Source: G965222505 sp965222505
GTDB taxonomy: Bacteria; Bacteroidota; Rhodothermia; Rhodothermales; DATKEJ01
Reading direction: 5' to 3'
Length of the DNA: 64,000 nt
Assembly (NCBI GenBank): GCA_965222505.1
Contig: OZ244956.1
Span: 496,001 to 560,000 of the forward strand
Position numbers and translations under genes: made by a program. Below, piece by piece: positions 1 to 8,668 of the stretch; the stretch's first letter is position 1; each line of letters begins with the position of its first letter. Under the pieces are notes generated by a model. The model was not told the DNA's origin, ran no database searches, and saw nothing but the letters and a program-made list of their open reading frames with translations.

Positions 1-1431
1 ACGGCTTCTCGCCCCCGAGAACGACGATCCGCCAACCTCCCTGAAATTAAGGATACGGATGTTTTTATCCGGGCCCTTCCGACCACCCGCCGGGTCTATC
101 AAAATGAGCAGTTGACGATTTCCTACGATTTGTATTTCCGCCATGGGGTACAACTTCGTAGCAGCCGGCTGGCCGATTCCTGGGATGCCGAGGGGTTTTG
201 GCGTGAAGACCTGGACGTTGCCCAACGGGCCACCATGCGTCAGGAAGTGGTCAATGGCTTGCGTTACAATGTGGTTACCCTTAAGCGTGTTGCCGTTTTC
301 CCTACCCGTGCGGGTGAACTCAACATTGAACCCCTCCGCATCGAAACCGAAGTAGCCCTCCCCACCCGAAGCACATTTAATACGTTCTTTTTGAACAACG
401 CCACACGGTTCCAGCCCGCGACCATTGCCTCGCCCGGTATTGTCATCGAGTCCACACAACTTCCTGCGAATGCGCCCGAAGGCTTTTCCGGGGCGGTTGG
501 ATCCTTTTCCATCAAAGCCGAGACGAACCGTACCGAAGTACAGGTGGGTGAACCTTTTACCCTGTCGGTGGCAATCTCAGGACGCGGCAACATCGCTACC
601 CTTGCAGAGCCGGAGCTTGCTTTGCCTGCGATGGTCGAGCAATATGGCGTGGAGATCGCCGATCAGATCAACCGTTCCCGCACCCGTATTTCCGGTGACA
701 AAGCGTTCTCCTTCACCCTGATTCCGCGTGCCAGCGGGAACCTGACCTTACCCCCTCTTAAACTTACTTTTTTTAACCCGAACACCCGGCGCTATGCGAC
801 CTTGCGGAGTAAACCCATAGCCATTTCCGTTACGGGCACGGCAACCCCAGCCTCCTCCTTGATTGCCGAAACGGCCTTCCCTGCAAACGACATCGCCGAT
901 ATCCTAGGGCAGACCAATTTGTGGAGCAGTACGCCATCTCCCCCTTTACATATGCAACTGTGGCCCTATCTGGCCCTGGGGGTTCCCTTGCTGCTTCTCC
1001 TGGGGTTGTTTGCCTATCGCAAGCATGCATTTCGGTTGGAGACCGACGTACAGTATGCCCGAAACCGACGGGCGCATCCCCTGGCCCGAAAACATCTAAA
1101 AGAGGCCGAACGACTCCTGGCTGCCCATCAGCCTCAGGCTTTCTATGAAGAAATTGCCCGAGCGGTTACCGGGTTTATTGGCGACCGACTCAACGTGGCA
1201 GTAATTGGCTTGACCCTGGAACAGTTGAATCGTACTTTAGCCGAACACCAGGTACCGGCCTCGGAACGCAACACCCTGAGAACCATACTGATCGAGTGTG
1301 ATCAGGCCCGGTTCTCCCCGGTACAACCCACCATGGAAATCATGGAAACCGCCACAGAACGTGCGGCAACCCTAATTACGGACATTGATGCCCGGCTAAC
1401 GCAGCACCCGATCAATGTGGCGTCTTCGTAA
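1..1431 (+). CDS. batD: BatD-family membrane protein (5' partial)
   Basis: The reading frame is open from the first base, so the gene begins upstream of the window; 476 codons remain. The first visible stretch (DVFIRALPTTRRVYQNEQLT) is the type of repeat seen at the start of BatD immunoglobulin-like domains. Further beta-rich domain follows, then one transmembrane helix (LWPYLALGVPLLLLLGLFAY, about codons 317-336) and a cytoplasmic helical tail. BatD proteins belong to the Bat (Bacteroides aerotolerance) group, membrane proteins encoded with MoxR ATPases and von Willebrand A proteins; the biochemical role is unsettled. The stop codon overlaps the next gene, a BatE-like protein, by 17 bases, which supports one operon. 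The internal TTG at 112 is not the real start. Confidence 0.85.
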   Translation, partial: TASRPRERRSANLPEIKDTDVFIRALPTTRRVYQNEQLTISYDLYFRHGVQLRSSRLADSWDAEGFWREDLDVAQRATMRQEVVNGLRYNVVTLKRVAVFPTRAGELNIEPLRIETEVALPTRSTFNTFFLNNATRFQPATIASPGIVIESTQLPANAPEGFSGAVGSFSIKAETNRTEVQVGEPFTLSVAISGRGNIATLAEPELALPAMVEQYGVEIADQINRSRTRISGDKAFSFTLIPRASGNLTLPPLKLTFFNPNTRRYATLRSKPIAISVTGTATPASSLIAETAFPANDIADILGQTNLWSSTPSPPLHMQLWPYLALGVPLLLLLGLFAYRKHAFRLETDVQYARNRRAHPLARKHLKEAERLLAAHQPQAFYEEIARAVTGFIGDRLNVAVIGLTLEQLNRTLAEHQVPASERNTLRTILIECDQARFSPVQPTMEIMETATERAATLITDIDARLTQHPINVASS

Positions 1432-2221
1432 TCCCGTCTACGAATGCCTTCTTTTCCGAAGCATGCTCCTCTTCTTCGGAATACTCTTGGCCACGCTGCC
1501 CTGCCGTGCGCTTGCCCAAGACCTGGAGACGGCTGCCGAGGAGGCTTTTGCCCATGGCGTAGCCCATTACCAACGGGGCGCGTTTGACGAAGCCCTGGTG
1601 GCCTTTCAAATGGCAGAATCCACCGGTTATAAGAGCGGGGAGTTGTATTACAACATGGGCAATGTATACTACCGGCTCAACCAACTGGGGCAAGCCATTC
1701 TTTATTTTGAACGTGCAAGACAATTGATCCCCTACAATGAGCAGTTGGGGCATAGCCTCCGTGTAGCGCAATCCCAGACACAGAATGAAATTCGATATCT
1801 GCCACGCCCTTTCTGGGTTCAAGCCTGGACCTGGGCATTGGCACACTTGGGGCCAATAGGTTTATTCGGCCTCGGCTTCGGCCTTTATTTGATCACGGCC
1901 GGCCTGCTGGGGTATCGAATTTGGTCCGGCCAGCCCAATGCGTGGGTCCGTAGGAGCATGATTGTCTGTTCGCTTTCAGGCATGCTCCTGGTTGCGGCTG
2001 GCTTGTTCTCATCCGTACAGCGGGCCAATTTCAGAGCCGCCGTGATCATTGAACGAGAAGCCACGGTTCGGGCCGCGCCAAATGAGATGGGCGAAACCCA
2101 GACCGTGATCTACGAAGGACTGGTCTGTGACATTCTCGATACCCGCTCCGAATGGACACAAGTGTATCTGCCCAATGGCACCACCGGCTGGGTGCCAGCA
2201 ACAGCCGTTGCAGAAATATGA
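1415..2221 (+). CDS. batE: BatE-like TPR and SH3 domain membrane protein
   Basis: 268 residues. It begins with a signal peptide (LLFFGILLATLPCRALAQ), then about two TPR repeats (residues 40-110, with GELYYNMGNVYYRLNQLGQA and AILYFERARQLIPYNEQL), two membrane helices (about 140-160 and 185-205), and a C-terminal bacterial SH3 domain (215-268, ending NGTTGWVPATAVAEI). TPR plus SH3 is the BatE arrangement, and the gene overlaps batD by 17 bases. An internal ATG at 1463 would also give a signal peptide, but without positive residues before the hydrophobic core, so the 1415 start is preferred. It probably acts as a periplasm-facing scaffold in the Bat complex; the exact function is not known. Confidence 0.8.
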   Translation: MWRLRNPVYECLLFRSMLLFFGILLATLPCRALAQDLETAAEEAFAHGVAHYQRGAFDEALVAFQMAESTGYKSGELYYNMGNVYYRLNQLGQAILYFERARQLIPYNEQLGHSLRVAQSQTQNEIRYLPRPFWVQAWTWALAHLGPIGLFGLGFGLYLITAGLLGYRIWSGQPNAWVRRSMIVCSLSGMLLVAAGLFSSVQRANFRAAVIIEREATVRAAPNEMGETQTVIYEGLVCDILDTRSEWTQVYLPNGTTGWVPATAVAEI

Positions 2222-2315
2222 TTTGACGAGAACGCATCCCGATTAAAGGTTGCTTTACAAGCCCGTCGTTTCTTATTCTGACATACCACCCCTCTAGCCA
2301 GAAAACCCACGACAG

Positions 2316-2930
2316 ATGGAACCACACGTCTTACAGCGCAAGGATACCGGTTGGATTGAAGTCGTCTGTGGTTCTATGTTCAGCGGGAAAACGGAGGAGT
2401 TGATCCGGCGGATGCGGCGCGCCCAAATTGCCCGTCAAAATGTGGCCATCTTCAAACCCGCGTTGGATGATCGCTACCATGAAGAGCGTGTGGTTTCCCA
2501 CGATGAAACGGCGATCCCATCCATACCTGTCCATGCCGCAGAACAAATTATATTGATGGCAGGAGATGCCCAAGTCATCGGTATTGACGAAGCACAATTC
2601 TTCAGCAAAGAGTTGGTCGGGGTCTGTGAGCTCCTGGCCCGTCAGGGGAAACGGGTCATTATCGCTGGGCTGGATCAGGACTTTATGGGCAAACCGTTTG
2701 AACCCATTCCGCAACTGATGGCCGTGGCCGAATATGTAACCAAGTTACACGCCATATGCGTGGTGTGTGGAAGCCCGGCTAACCATTCGCAACGTATCAT
2801 CCGCGATGCCGAACGGGTCGTACTCGGGGCGGGTGAAGCCTACGAACCCCGGTGCCGGCACTGCTTTGATGTACCAAAGGCTGCACAGCAAAAAAAAGCC
2901 GCGCAGCCTTCGGTCGTCTCAGATACTTGA
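2316..2930 (+). CDS. tdk: Thymidine kinase (type II)
   Basis: 204 residues, a normal length for type II thymidine kinases. The P-loop GSMFSGKTEELIRRMRRAQ lies near residue 19, the DEAQFF motif near residue 90, the lasso/active-site region GLDQDFMGKPFEPIPQLMA near 118-137, and a structural zinc site is given by CVVCGSPA and CRHCFD. It phosphorylates thymidine to dTMP with ATP in the salvage pathway, in the cytoplasm. It lies 94 bases after batE on the same strand with no hairpin between, so co-transcription is possible, but there is no functional link to the Bat genes. Confidence 0.95.
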   Translation: MEPHVLQRKDTGWIEVVCGSMFSGKTEELIRRMRRAQIARQNVAIFKPALDDRYHEERVVSHDETAIPSIPVHAAEQIILMAGDAQVIGIDEAQFFSKELVGVCELLARQGKRVIIAGLDQDFMGKPFEPIPQLMAVAEYVTKLHAICVVCGSPANHSQRIIRDAERVVLGAGEAYEPRCRHCFDVPKAAQQKKAAQPSVVSDT

Positions 2931-2940
2931 TGTACCTCAA

Positions 2941-3444
2941 TCAGGAGCAGGCCGGATTGGTGACAGAGCCGTTTCCAGAGCCGTCGAGCTTTAATCCACC
3001 TCGAATCAAATCTGATGGACTCGCCAGCATAATACTGGACTCAAGGGTACCGTCAACAGTAACCTTGGCATAGTTCTGCGTCAATTCGTTAAACGCTTCG
3101 ATGGTCAGGCCATCGGTCGTCCCCTCCAGCATGTAAACCCCATTCATGCTGTTATAGCACTCAAAGTTAGAGCCATAAATGTCGTCCCGGGCGTAGATCA
3201 GATCCAGAAACTGAACGCCTTCAAAGTTGTCCTCGTCTTCCTTGTTTGCATCAAGGGAGCCGCCGAAAATTTCGGGCCGTTGCTTCCATTCCTGGGCATC
3301 TGTCGAGATCTCCATTACTTCCTCGATGAGCCGGTCCCAGTTCATCCGAACCTCATGTCGGGAATAGATTTTGAGTCCCGCTATGATCGCAATCCCGACA
3401 ATGACTGCGACCAATACGAGGATCAACATTTGTTGTTGCCCCAT
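2941..3444 (-). CDS. Membrane-anchored, pilin-like hypothetical protein
   Basis: 167 residues. The start MGQQQMLILVLVAVIVGIA is a short polar head followed at once by a hydrophobic helix (about 6-24), then a soluble part rich in acidic residues. I recognise the MGQQQ-plus-helix opening and the following amphipathic stretch with a QEW motif as common in small Bacteroidota proteins, but no named domain can be given. The N-terminal helix architecture resembles type IV pilins or pseudopilins, yet no prepilin peptidase site is evident. The gene converges on tdk with 10 bases between stop codons. A single-copy surface or periplasmic anchor is likely; function unknown. Confidence 0.7.
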   Translation of the reverse strand: MGQQQMLILVLVAVIVGIAIIAGLKIYSRHEVRMNWDRLIEEVMEISTDAQEWKQRPEIFGGSLDANKEDEDNFEGVQFLDLIYARDDIYGSNFECYNSMNGVYMLEGTTDGLTIEAFNELTQNYAKVTVDGTLESSIMLASPSDLIRGGLKLDGSGNGSVTNPACS

Positions 3445-3881
3445 AGTGTTTGCCTCCCAAAGTGAATGCCACTTCGGTTATGTTGTTTGAATGACGGTTA
3501 AAGGTAACCAGGTATATACCTTCCTCGCCTTGATGCAACACGCCCAACAGCATTGGGAACAAGACATTAGTGAAACAAACCAGCGTTGAGGAAAAAGGAA
3601 GAGGCGAATCGTTTGCCTCCGCGATTCGCTTGACCCAGTGCCTCCAGGTTTATTCCGATAAGAAGGTGCCTCTCCTGACTTCCGGTTAATATACTACTTT
3701 TGTTTATTGAACTCAAGTTGCGCGCCATGCTCCAGTAATGCGCAGGTGCCTTTCTTACGCATTATGCAATACGCGCATGCTGCTTCTCTGGTACTTTTCA
3801 CGGCTTTTCGGTTGCACCTCTGGTTTCCCGCGCCTATGTTGATCTTGCAGCCTCCGTTGGATTGTAGCCGAACCGGATTAC
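3445..3881. other. Divergent intergenic region before dnaX
   Basis: 437 bases between the pilin-like gene (leftward) and dnaX (rightward). I see no convincing open reading frame and no SRP RNA motif (which often precedes dnaX in other bacteria). It holds a short inverted repeat AAGTG/CACTT near 3461-3475 just upstream of the leftward gene and a possible promoter near 3690. The rest shows nothing I can assign. Confidence 0.6.
3690..3702 (+). promoter_or_regulatory. Possible promoter of the dnaX operon
   Basis: TATACT at 3690-3695 runs into TACTTTTG at 3695-3702. The second matches the Bacteroidota -7 consensus TAnnTTTG and the first a sigma70 -10. No clear -35 or -33 box is present, so the call is tentative. 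It would give a leader of roughly 170 bases before dnaX. Confidence 0.35.
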
Positions 3882-5813
3882 ATGTCGCAAGATCGTTACC
3901 TCGTTACTGCCCGAAAGTACCGCCCCCAGACGTTTTCGGAATTGGTGTCCCAGACGCACGTATCGGACACCCTCAGGAATGCGATTCGCCTGGATCGGCT
4001 CGCGCACGCCTACCTCTTTAGTGGCCCCCGTGGCGTGGGCAAAACGACCGCCGCACGGATCCTCGCTAAGGCCATCAATTGCACCACCCCACTCGCGGAC
4101 CGGCCAACGACTGAACCCTGCCGTCAATGTGACTCCTGCCAATCTTTCGAGGAAGGCCGCAGCCTGAACATCATCGAGATCGATGCCGCATCCAACAATT
4201 CCGTCGAAGATGTCCGCGCCCTGCGAGAAAAGGTACGGATCCCTCCCCAGGGTGCCCTCAAAAAAGTATATATCATCGACGAAGTCCACATGCTGTCCAA
4301 CGCAGCATTTAATGCCCTCCTGAAAACCCTGGAGGAACCCCCGGACCACGTCCTGTTCATCTTTGCCACCACCGAACCCCACAAGGTTCTACCGACCATC
4401 CTCTCCCGCTGTCAACGCTTTGATTTCAGGCGGATTACGGTACAGGAAATTGTCGCACGGTTGCAACTCATCTGCAAAGCCGAAGACGTAACCGCAGACG
4501 AAGGCTCCTTGATGCTGATTGCCCGCAAAGGAGACGGCGCATTGCGGGATGCACTTTCGGTTTTCGATCAGTCCGTCTCGCTCTGTGGCACCTCGTTGAT
4601 GTATGACACCCTGGCACGTGCTTTAGGCGTCGTAGAAAACGACCTCTTCTTTGACCTGACACAGCGCATTGGAAGCCAGGATCGGGCTGGCTTATTGCAA
4701 CAAGTGAACACCATGATGCTGCGGGGCCTCGACCTGCACGAAGTGCTGGGAGGCCTGGCAGAGCATATTCGAAATCTGCTCGTGGCCGTGACGATGGGTT
4801 CGACCGAACTGATCGAAGCTGATGAAGCCACCAAAGCCCGCTATGTAGAACACGCCGGGCAGTTTCAGGAAACTGATTTACTTCGCTTGTTGATGATCCT
4901 CTCCGATACGGAAGAGGTGATCAAAAACAGCACCCAACCCCGGCTGAAGTTTGAACTGGCCTTGCTCAAAATGGCAAGCATGGCCCATTCCGCCGACCTC
5001 TCCCAACTCCTGAAGCAACTGGACGGCATGGACCTAGAGGCCATTGCGGCATCATCCCCCCCTGTACCATCCGCTACGCCTCCCCCGGTCAAATCAGCAT
5101 TGCCGCCCCCCCCAGTCGTAGAAGAGGCGTATTCCCCTCCCGTAGTTGAGAATGAGCAAGCCCCACTGCCCGAAGAAGCGTATTTGCCCCCCCCCACGCC
5201 GCCTCAACCGACACCTTCTGAAGCACCGCCTGCTGTAGCACCATCCGTTTCACCCCAGCCAAGCGAAGGAGGCTCGCTTTCCCTATTCGGCCCGCCTGCC
5301 TTAAAGACCAAACCGGCTCCCCGTAAGGCTCCAGAAAACACCCTCGTTCAGGCTGACACAGTAGCCCCAGCCTACGATGGTGCAGCGGCAGTAGCAACCC
5401 AGGTGGCCCCGGCTATTGATTTCCATTTTGGGTTTTCGCTCCACAAGATCAGAGGCGTTTGGGGGCAATACGTCAAGCATGTTTCGCAGGAGCGTATTCA
5501 CGTGGGGGCCTTGCTCCAACACACCCACCCGGCCGGTATCGAGCGAGATGGCTTGTATATTGCCGTCCCGGATGCATTTCACCAACGCCTCTTGCGTAGC
5601 GAACGGGACTACCTCCAAAAACACCTGGCCAGCTTACTCGAAAAACCTGATTTCCCCGACCTCCATTTTACCATTCAGGCCGGAGAAAAAGAGGAGCCCG
5701 AACCGGAAACCCAGGCTGAAATTGATCCGTTCGAACGCATGAAGCGCCTGCGCCAGGACAACCCGGTGATCCGCGCCCTGTTCGATCAGTTTGGCGGGGA
5801 ATTGGTCTGGTAA
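3882..5813 (+). CDS. dnaX: DNA polymerase III subunit gamma/tau
   Basis: 643 residues. The AAA+ clamp-loader core has Walker A GPRGVGKTT (48-56), a zinc module with Cys67, Cys80, Cys83 and Cys86, the Walker B/DEVHMLS stretch and the sensor SRC motif (LPTILSRCQRFDF). A proline-rich linker (about 395-470) precedes a C-terminal tau-type domain. The protein loads the sliding clamp and bridges the polymerase in the replisome. It starts the conserved dnaX-ybaB-recR order. The linker contains several runs of A and C codons; I did not find a clear slippery heptamer for a separate gamma product. Confidence 0.96.
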   Translation: MSQDRYLVTARKYRPQTFSELVSQTHVSDTLRNAIRLDRLAHAYLFSGPRGVGKTTAARILAKAINCTTPLADRPTTEPCRQCDSCQSFEEGRSLNIIEIDAASNNSVEDVRALREKVRIPPQGALKKVYIIDEVHMLSNAAFNALLKTLEEPPDHVLFIFATTEPHKVLPTILSRCQRFDFRRITVQEIVARLQLICKAEDVTADEGSLMLIARKGDGALRDALSVFDQSVSLCGTSLMYDTLARALGVVENDLFFDLTQRIGSQDRAGLLQQVNTMMLRGLDLHEVLGGLAEHIRNLLVAVTMGSTELIEADEATKARYVEHAGQFQETDLLRLLMILSDTEEVIKNSTQPRLKFELALLKMASMAHSADLSQLLKQLDGMDLEAIAASSPPVPSATPPPVKSALPPPPVVEEAYSPPVVENEQAPLPEEAYLPPPTPPQPTPSEAPPAVAPSVSPQPSEGGSLSLFGPPALKTKPAPRKAPENTLVQADTVAPAYDGAAAVATQVAPAIDFHFGFSLHKIRGVWGQYVKHVSQERIHVGALLQHTHPAGIERDGLYIAVPDAFHQRLLRSERDYLQKHLASLLEKPDFPDLHFTIQAGEKEEPEPETQAEIDPFERMKRLRQDNPVIRALFDQFGGELVW

Positions 5814-5859
5814 CCCCCCCTAAAGCATTTTTTTTCTCGCCTTCAACCAGCAACACCTC

Positions 5860-6195
5860 ATGGAAAACCTGAATATGGCCGACCTGTTCGGGAAGATGAT
5901 GGACATGCAACGCAAAGTCCAGGAAACCCAGGATGCCCTGGCCCAAAAAACCGTCTCGGCTGAGGCCGGGGGCGGTATGGTCAAGGTTACGGCCAATGGG
6001 GCCATGCGCATTACAGCCATCAAAATTGATCCAACGGTTATTGACCCCAATGATGTCGAACTCCTCGAAGACCTGATCGTAGCCGGGGTCAATAAAGCCC
6101 TTGACGAAGCTGCCGTCATGGCCAAGGAAGAAATGTCCAAAATCGCAGGCGGGATGATGCCCCCCGGTATGGACATGGGCAACCTGGGGTTCTAA
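5860..6195 (+). CDS. ybaB: YbaB/EbfC nucleoid-associated protein
   Basis: 111 residues. The family hallmarks are an N-terminal helix rich in M, Q and K (LFGKMMDMQRKVQETQ), the central strand GGGMVKVTANGAMRITAIKI and the DLIVAGVNKALDEAAVMAKE helix, ending in a Gly/Met-rich tail. YbaB proteins are small DNA-binding dimers. It sits 46 bases after dnaX and 18 before recR, the usual neighbours, and is probably co-transcribed with both. Confidence 0.95.
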   Translation: MENLNMADLFGKMMDMQRKVQETQDALAQKTVSAEAGGGMVKVTANGAMRITAIKIDPTVIDPNDVELLEDLIVAGVNKALDEAAVMAKEEMSKIAGGMMPPGMDMGNLGF

Positions 6196-6213
6196 TCGGA
6201 CGAAAAGAAACCC

Positions 6214-6834
6214 ATGCAAGTCACCTCGGAAGCCGTCGAAACCCTGGTTGAGCAGTTTTCAAAATTGCCGACCATCGGCCGAAAAACCGCACGCCGCCTG
6301 ACAGCCTATATCCTGAAAATGCCCCGCGAGGAAGTTGTGGATCTGGCACAGGCCCTCGTTGCCGTCAAGGACCAGGTTCAACACTGTTCCATCTGCCACA
6401 ACATTACCGATACCGATCCCTGTGCGATTTGTACCTCGGAAAAGCGCGAGCAAGGGTTGATCTGTGTGGTGGAAGAACCCAACGACGTAATGGCGCTCGA
6501 ACGCACCAACGAATTTCGGGGCGTGTACCACGTCCTCGGGGGTGTCATTTCTCCACTGGATGGCATTGGCCCGGACGACCTGAAAGTCCGCGAACTTGTG
6601 TCACGCATCGTTACAGGCCAATCCTCTGAAGATGCGCCGACCATTGGCGAGGTCATTCTGGCGGTAAACCCGAATGTAGAAGGCGATACTACAGCCTACT
6701 ACATCAGCCAACTGCTGGCCCCCTTCGGCATAAAAGTGACACGCATTGCCCGAGGCCTCCCGGTAGGCGGCGATCTGGAATACGCAGACGAAGCCACGTT
6801 GAGCCGGGCGCTTGAAGGTCGGGTAGGGCTGTAG
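6214..6834 (+). CDS. recR: Recombination mediator protein RecR
   Basis: 206 residues. An N-terminal helix-hairpin-helix (KLPTIGRKTARRLTAYIL), a Cys4 zinc finger (CSICHNITDTDPCAIC), a Toprim domain (CVVEEPNDVMALERT... with YHVLGGVISPLDGIGP) and the C-terminal Walker B-like ARGLPVGGDLEYAD are all present in order. RecR works with RecO and RecF to load RecA at gaps. Third gene of the dnaX-ybaB-recR group. Confidence 0.96.
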   Translation: MQVTSEAVETLVEQFSKLPTIGRKTARRLTAYILKMPREEVVDLAQALVAVKDQVQHCSICHNITDTDPCAICTSEKREQGLICVVEEPNDVMALERTNEFRGVYHVLGGVISPLDGIGPDDLKVRELVSRIVTGQSSEDAPTIGEVILAVNPNVEGDTTAYYISQLLAPFGIKVTRIARGLPVGGDLEYADEATLSRALEGRVGL

Positions 6835-6924
6835 GATTGGTGATTGGAAGCTATTTATTGGTTTCCGAATTTTCAATTTAGGCGTGATTTGGAAGTCTTC
6901 CCAGTTTGAACCCCCGCCCTGCTT

Positions 6925-8412
6925 ATGAACCTTAACTACCCGCTAGGCGCTCTTGCCCTTCTTTTACTTCCGCTACTGTTCCCTGTTCAAGCCATCGCGC
7001 AGGGGCTGCAAATCGACATTGGCGCTTGCTATACCGGCCAACCGCTGCTGACTTCATTGGTCACCCACTACAAAACCCCTACAACCATGGGGTATGGACC
7101 GGCGAGGGACACCCTGTACGCCAACATCGACGCGACCGATACCCACATGCTCTCCGGCGTCTACTCCGGGTTTACGATCACCCTGGACCCATTGCTGGAC
7201 CCCAGCCAGGACGCCTTCGCCAAAGGCATCAATGCCGAGCATATTTTTCCGCAGAGCAAAGGCGCATCCAGTGAACCGGCCCGCAGCGATATGCACCATC
7301 TTGCCCCCTCAAGGGTCCAGGTCAATGCTGCCCGCGCCAGTTGCCCTTTCGGCGAAATCCCGGATGTCAATACGGACAAATGGTTTCAGGATACGGAAGA
7401 ACTTACCACCACACCGCCTTCAAACATCGATGCCTATAGTGAGCTGGATGAACAGGCCTCCAACGGCTACGCCTGTACCTTTGAACCCCGTGAGTCCGTC
7501 AAGGGAGACATCGCCCGGAGCGTGTTTTACTTTTACACGATGTACAAACCCCAGGCCGATGCCGCCGATCCCAACTTCTTTAATACCCAGAAAGCCCATC
7601 TCCTGGACTGGCATTATGCAGACCCTGTAGACGATGCAGAATCCGAGCGCTCCTTTGAAATCGCAGCGCGTCAAAATGGGCGGGTCAATCCTTTTGTCAT
7701 CGACTCCACCCTGGCCCGGCGGGCCTATTTCGAGGCCGATGACACCCGCTGCCCGGTATTGGATGTTACGGCCTTCCTGCAGGGTAACTATGAGAATGAC
7801 ACCCTTGGTACAGCCCTCCAGACCCTTGGCCTCCTCCCGGACATGCAGCCCTATGCAGCAGCGCCCTGGAATTATTCAGGTACAGAAGCCATTACGGATG
7901 CCCTGACGGCCCGAGACTTTGCGTTGTCTGATTGGGTGCTTATCGGTTTACGTGAGGCCGGGTCCCAGACACTTGCCGGACAGGCAGCCGCATTCCTTGA
8001 TGAGCATGGGGCTGCCTGGGGTACAGATGCGCTTTCTGAAGTCCACTTTCCTGGCCTCGCCCCGGCTTCGTACTACGCGACGATTACCCACCGCAACCAC
8101 CTGGCCGCCATGAGCGCATTGCCCCTCGACTTTTCTTCTGGAGCGGTGGCCTTCGACTTCAAGACCGAAGGCACTTTCGGCACGAATGGCCAGACGGAAG
8201 TTTCTCCTGGTATATTCGCCCTTTGGGGTGGAGATGGCAATGCCGATGGTGAGGTCACCGCCTTTGATTTCCTTAATGTCTGGCTTCCTGAAAACGGCGG
8301 CCCGGCCGCCTACACAGGAGGTGATTTCAATCTCTCCGGCGATGTCACGGCCTTTGACTTTCTCAACGTCTGGCTGGCCGGCAATGGGCAAGCTACCCAG
8401 GTGCCGGATTGA
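6925..8412 (+). CDS. Secreted endonuclease I with dockerin-like tail
   Basis: 495 residues: signal peptide (1-26, cleaved after VQAIAQ), then an endonuclease I domain of the beta-beta-alpha-metal type with AEHIFPQSKG (His as general base region), DMHHLAPSR and NGRVNPFVIDS. It should cut DNA non-specifically outside the cell. From about residue 330 a second module appears (DWVLIGLREAG and THRNHLAAMSALPLDF), followed by two degenerate dockerin repeats whose loops read DGNADGEVTAFD and DFNLSGDVTAFD, each followed by FLNVWL. The same module ends the family 9 glycosidase at 30587. There is no T9SS tail. Likely a nutrient-scavenging or biofilm nuclease; the tail suggests attachment to a partner. 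Confidence 0.88.
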   Translation: MNLNYPLGALALLLLPLLFPVQAIAQGLQIDIGACYTGQPLLTSLVTHYKTPTTMGYGPARDTLYANIDATDTHMLSGVYSGFTITLDPLLDPSQDAFAKGINAEHIFPQSKGASSEPARSDMHHLAPSRVQVNAARASCPFGEIPDVNTDKWFQDTEELTTTPPSNIDAYSELDEQASNGYACTFEPRESVKGDIARSVFYFYTMYKPQADAADPNFFNTQKAHLLDWHYADPVDDAESERSFEIAARQNGRVNPFVIDSTLARRAYFEADDTRCPVLDVTAFLQGNYENDTLGTALQTLGLLPDMQPYAAAPWNYSGTEAITDALTARDFALSDWVLIGLREAGSQTLAGQAAAFLDEHGAAWGTDALSEVHFPGLAPASYYATITHRNHLAAMSALPLDFSSGAVAFDFKTEGTFGTNGQTEVSPGIFALWGGDGNADGEVTAFDFLNVWLPENGGPAAYTGGDFNLSGDVTAFDFLNVWLAGNGQATQVPD

Positions 8413-8485
8413 GCGGGCACCTGGCTCCCTCCTGTTTCGGCTTCTACCGGGTAGATTTCAATCACTTTATTTTCACCATCCCCCA

Positions 8486-8514
8486 TTGACCATTGATCAA
8501 TATTCTCCTATACT
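8486..8514 (+). promoter_or_regulatory. Sigma70-like promoter of the surface cluster
   Basis: TTGACC (8486-8491), a 17-base spacer and TATACT (8509-8514) form a near-consensus promoter. It lies about 155 bases upstream of the first gene of the surface cluster. The -35 box is inside one copy of the CCATTGACCATTGA motif found elsewhere in the window. Confidence 0.6.
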
Positions 8515-8668
8515 TGCATCTACATGTTGAAACTTAATCGCTCCTCTCCCCTTGGGAAGCTCCACCATATGAGGCGCGGTTCGTCTTACAGAACGACACC
8601 ACATCGGTGGAATTTCCTGGATTTCGTTTCACCGTAAGGACATTATTAAGCGATCCCTTTCGCATTTC

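Noticed and set aside
112..1431. Start of batD at TTG 112
   Set aside because: The frame is open and family-like from base 1, so the gene is simply cut by the window edge.
3445..3881. Possible SRP RNA (ffs) upstream of dnaX
   Set aside because: In other bacteria ffs often precedes dnaX, but the conserved GGAAGCAGCC-type core is absent here on either strand.
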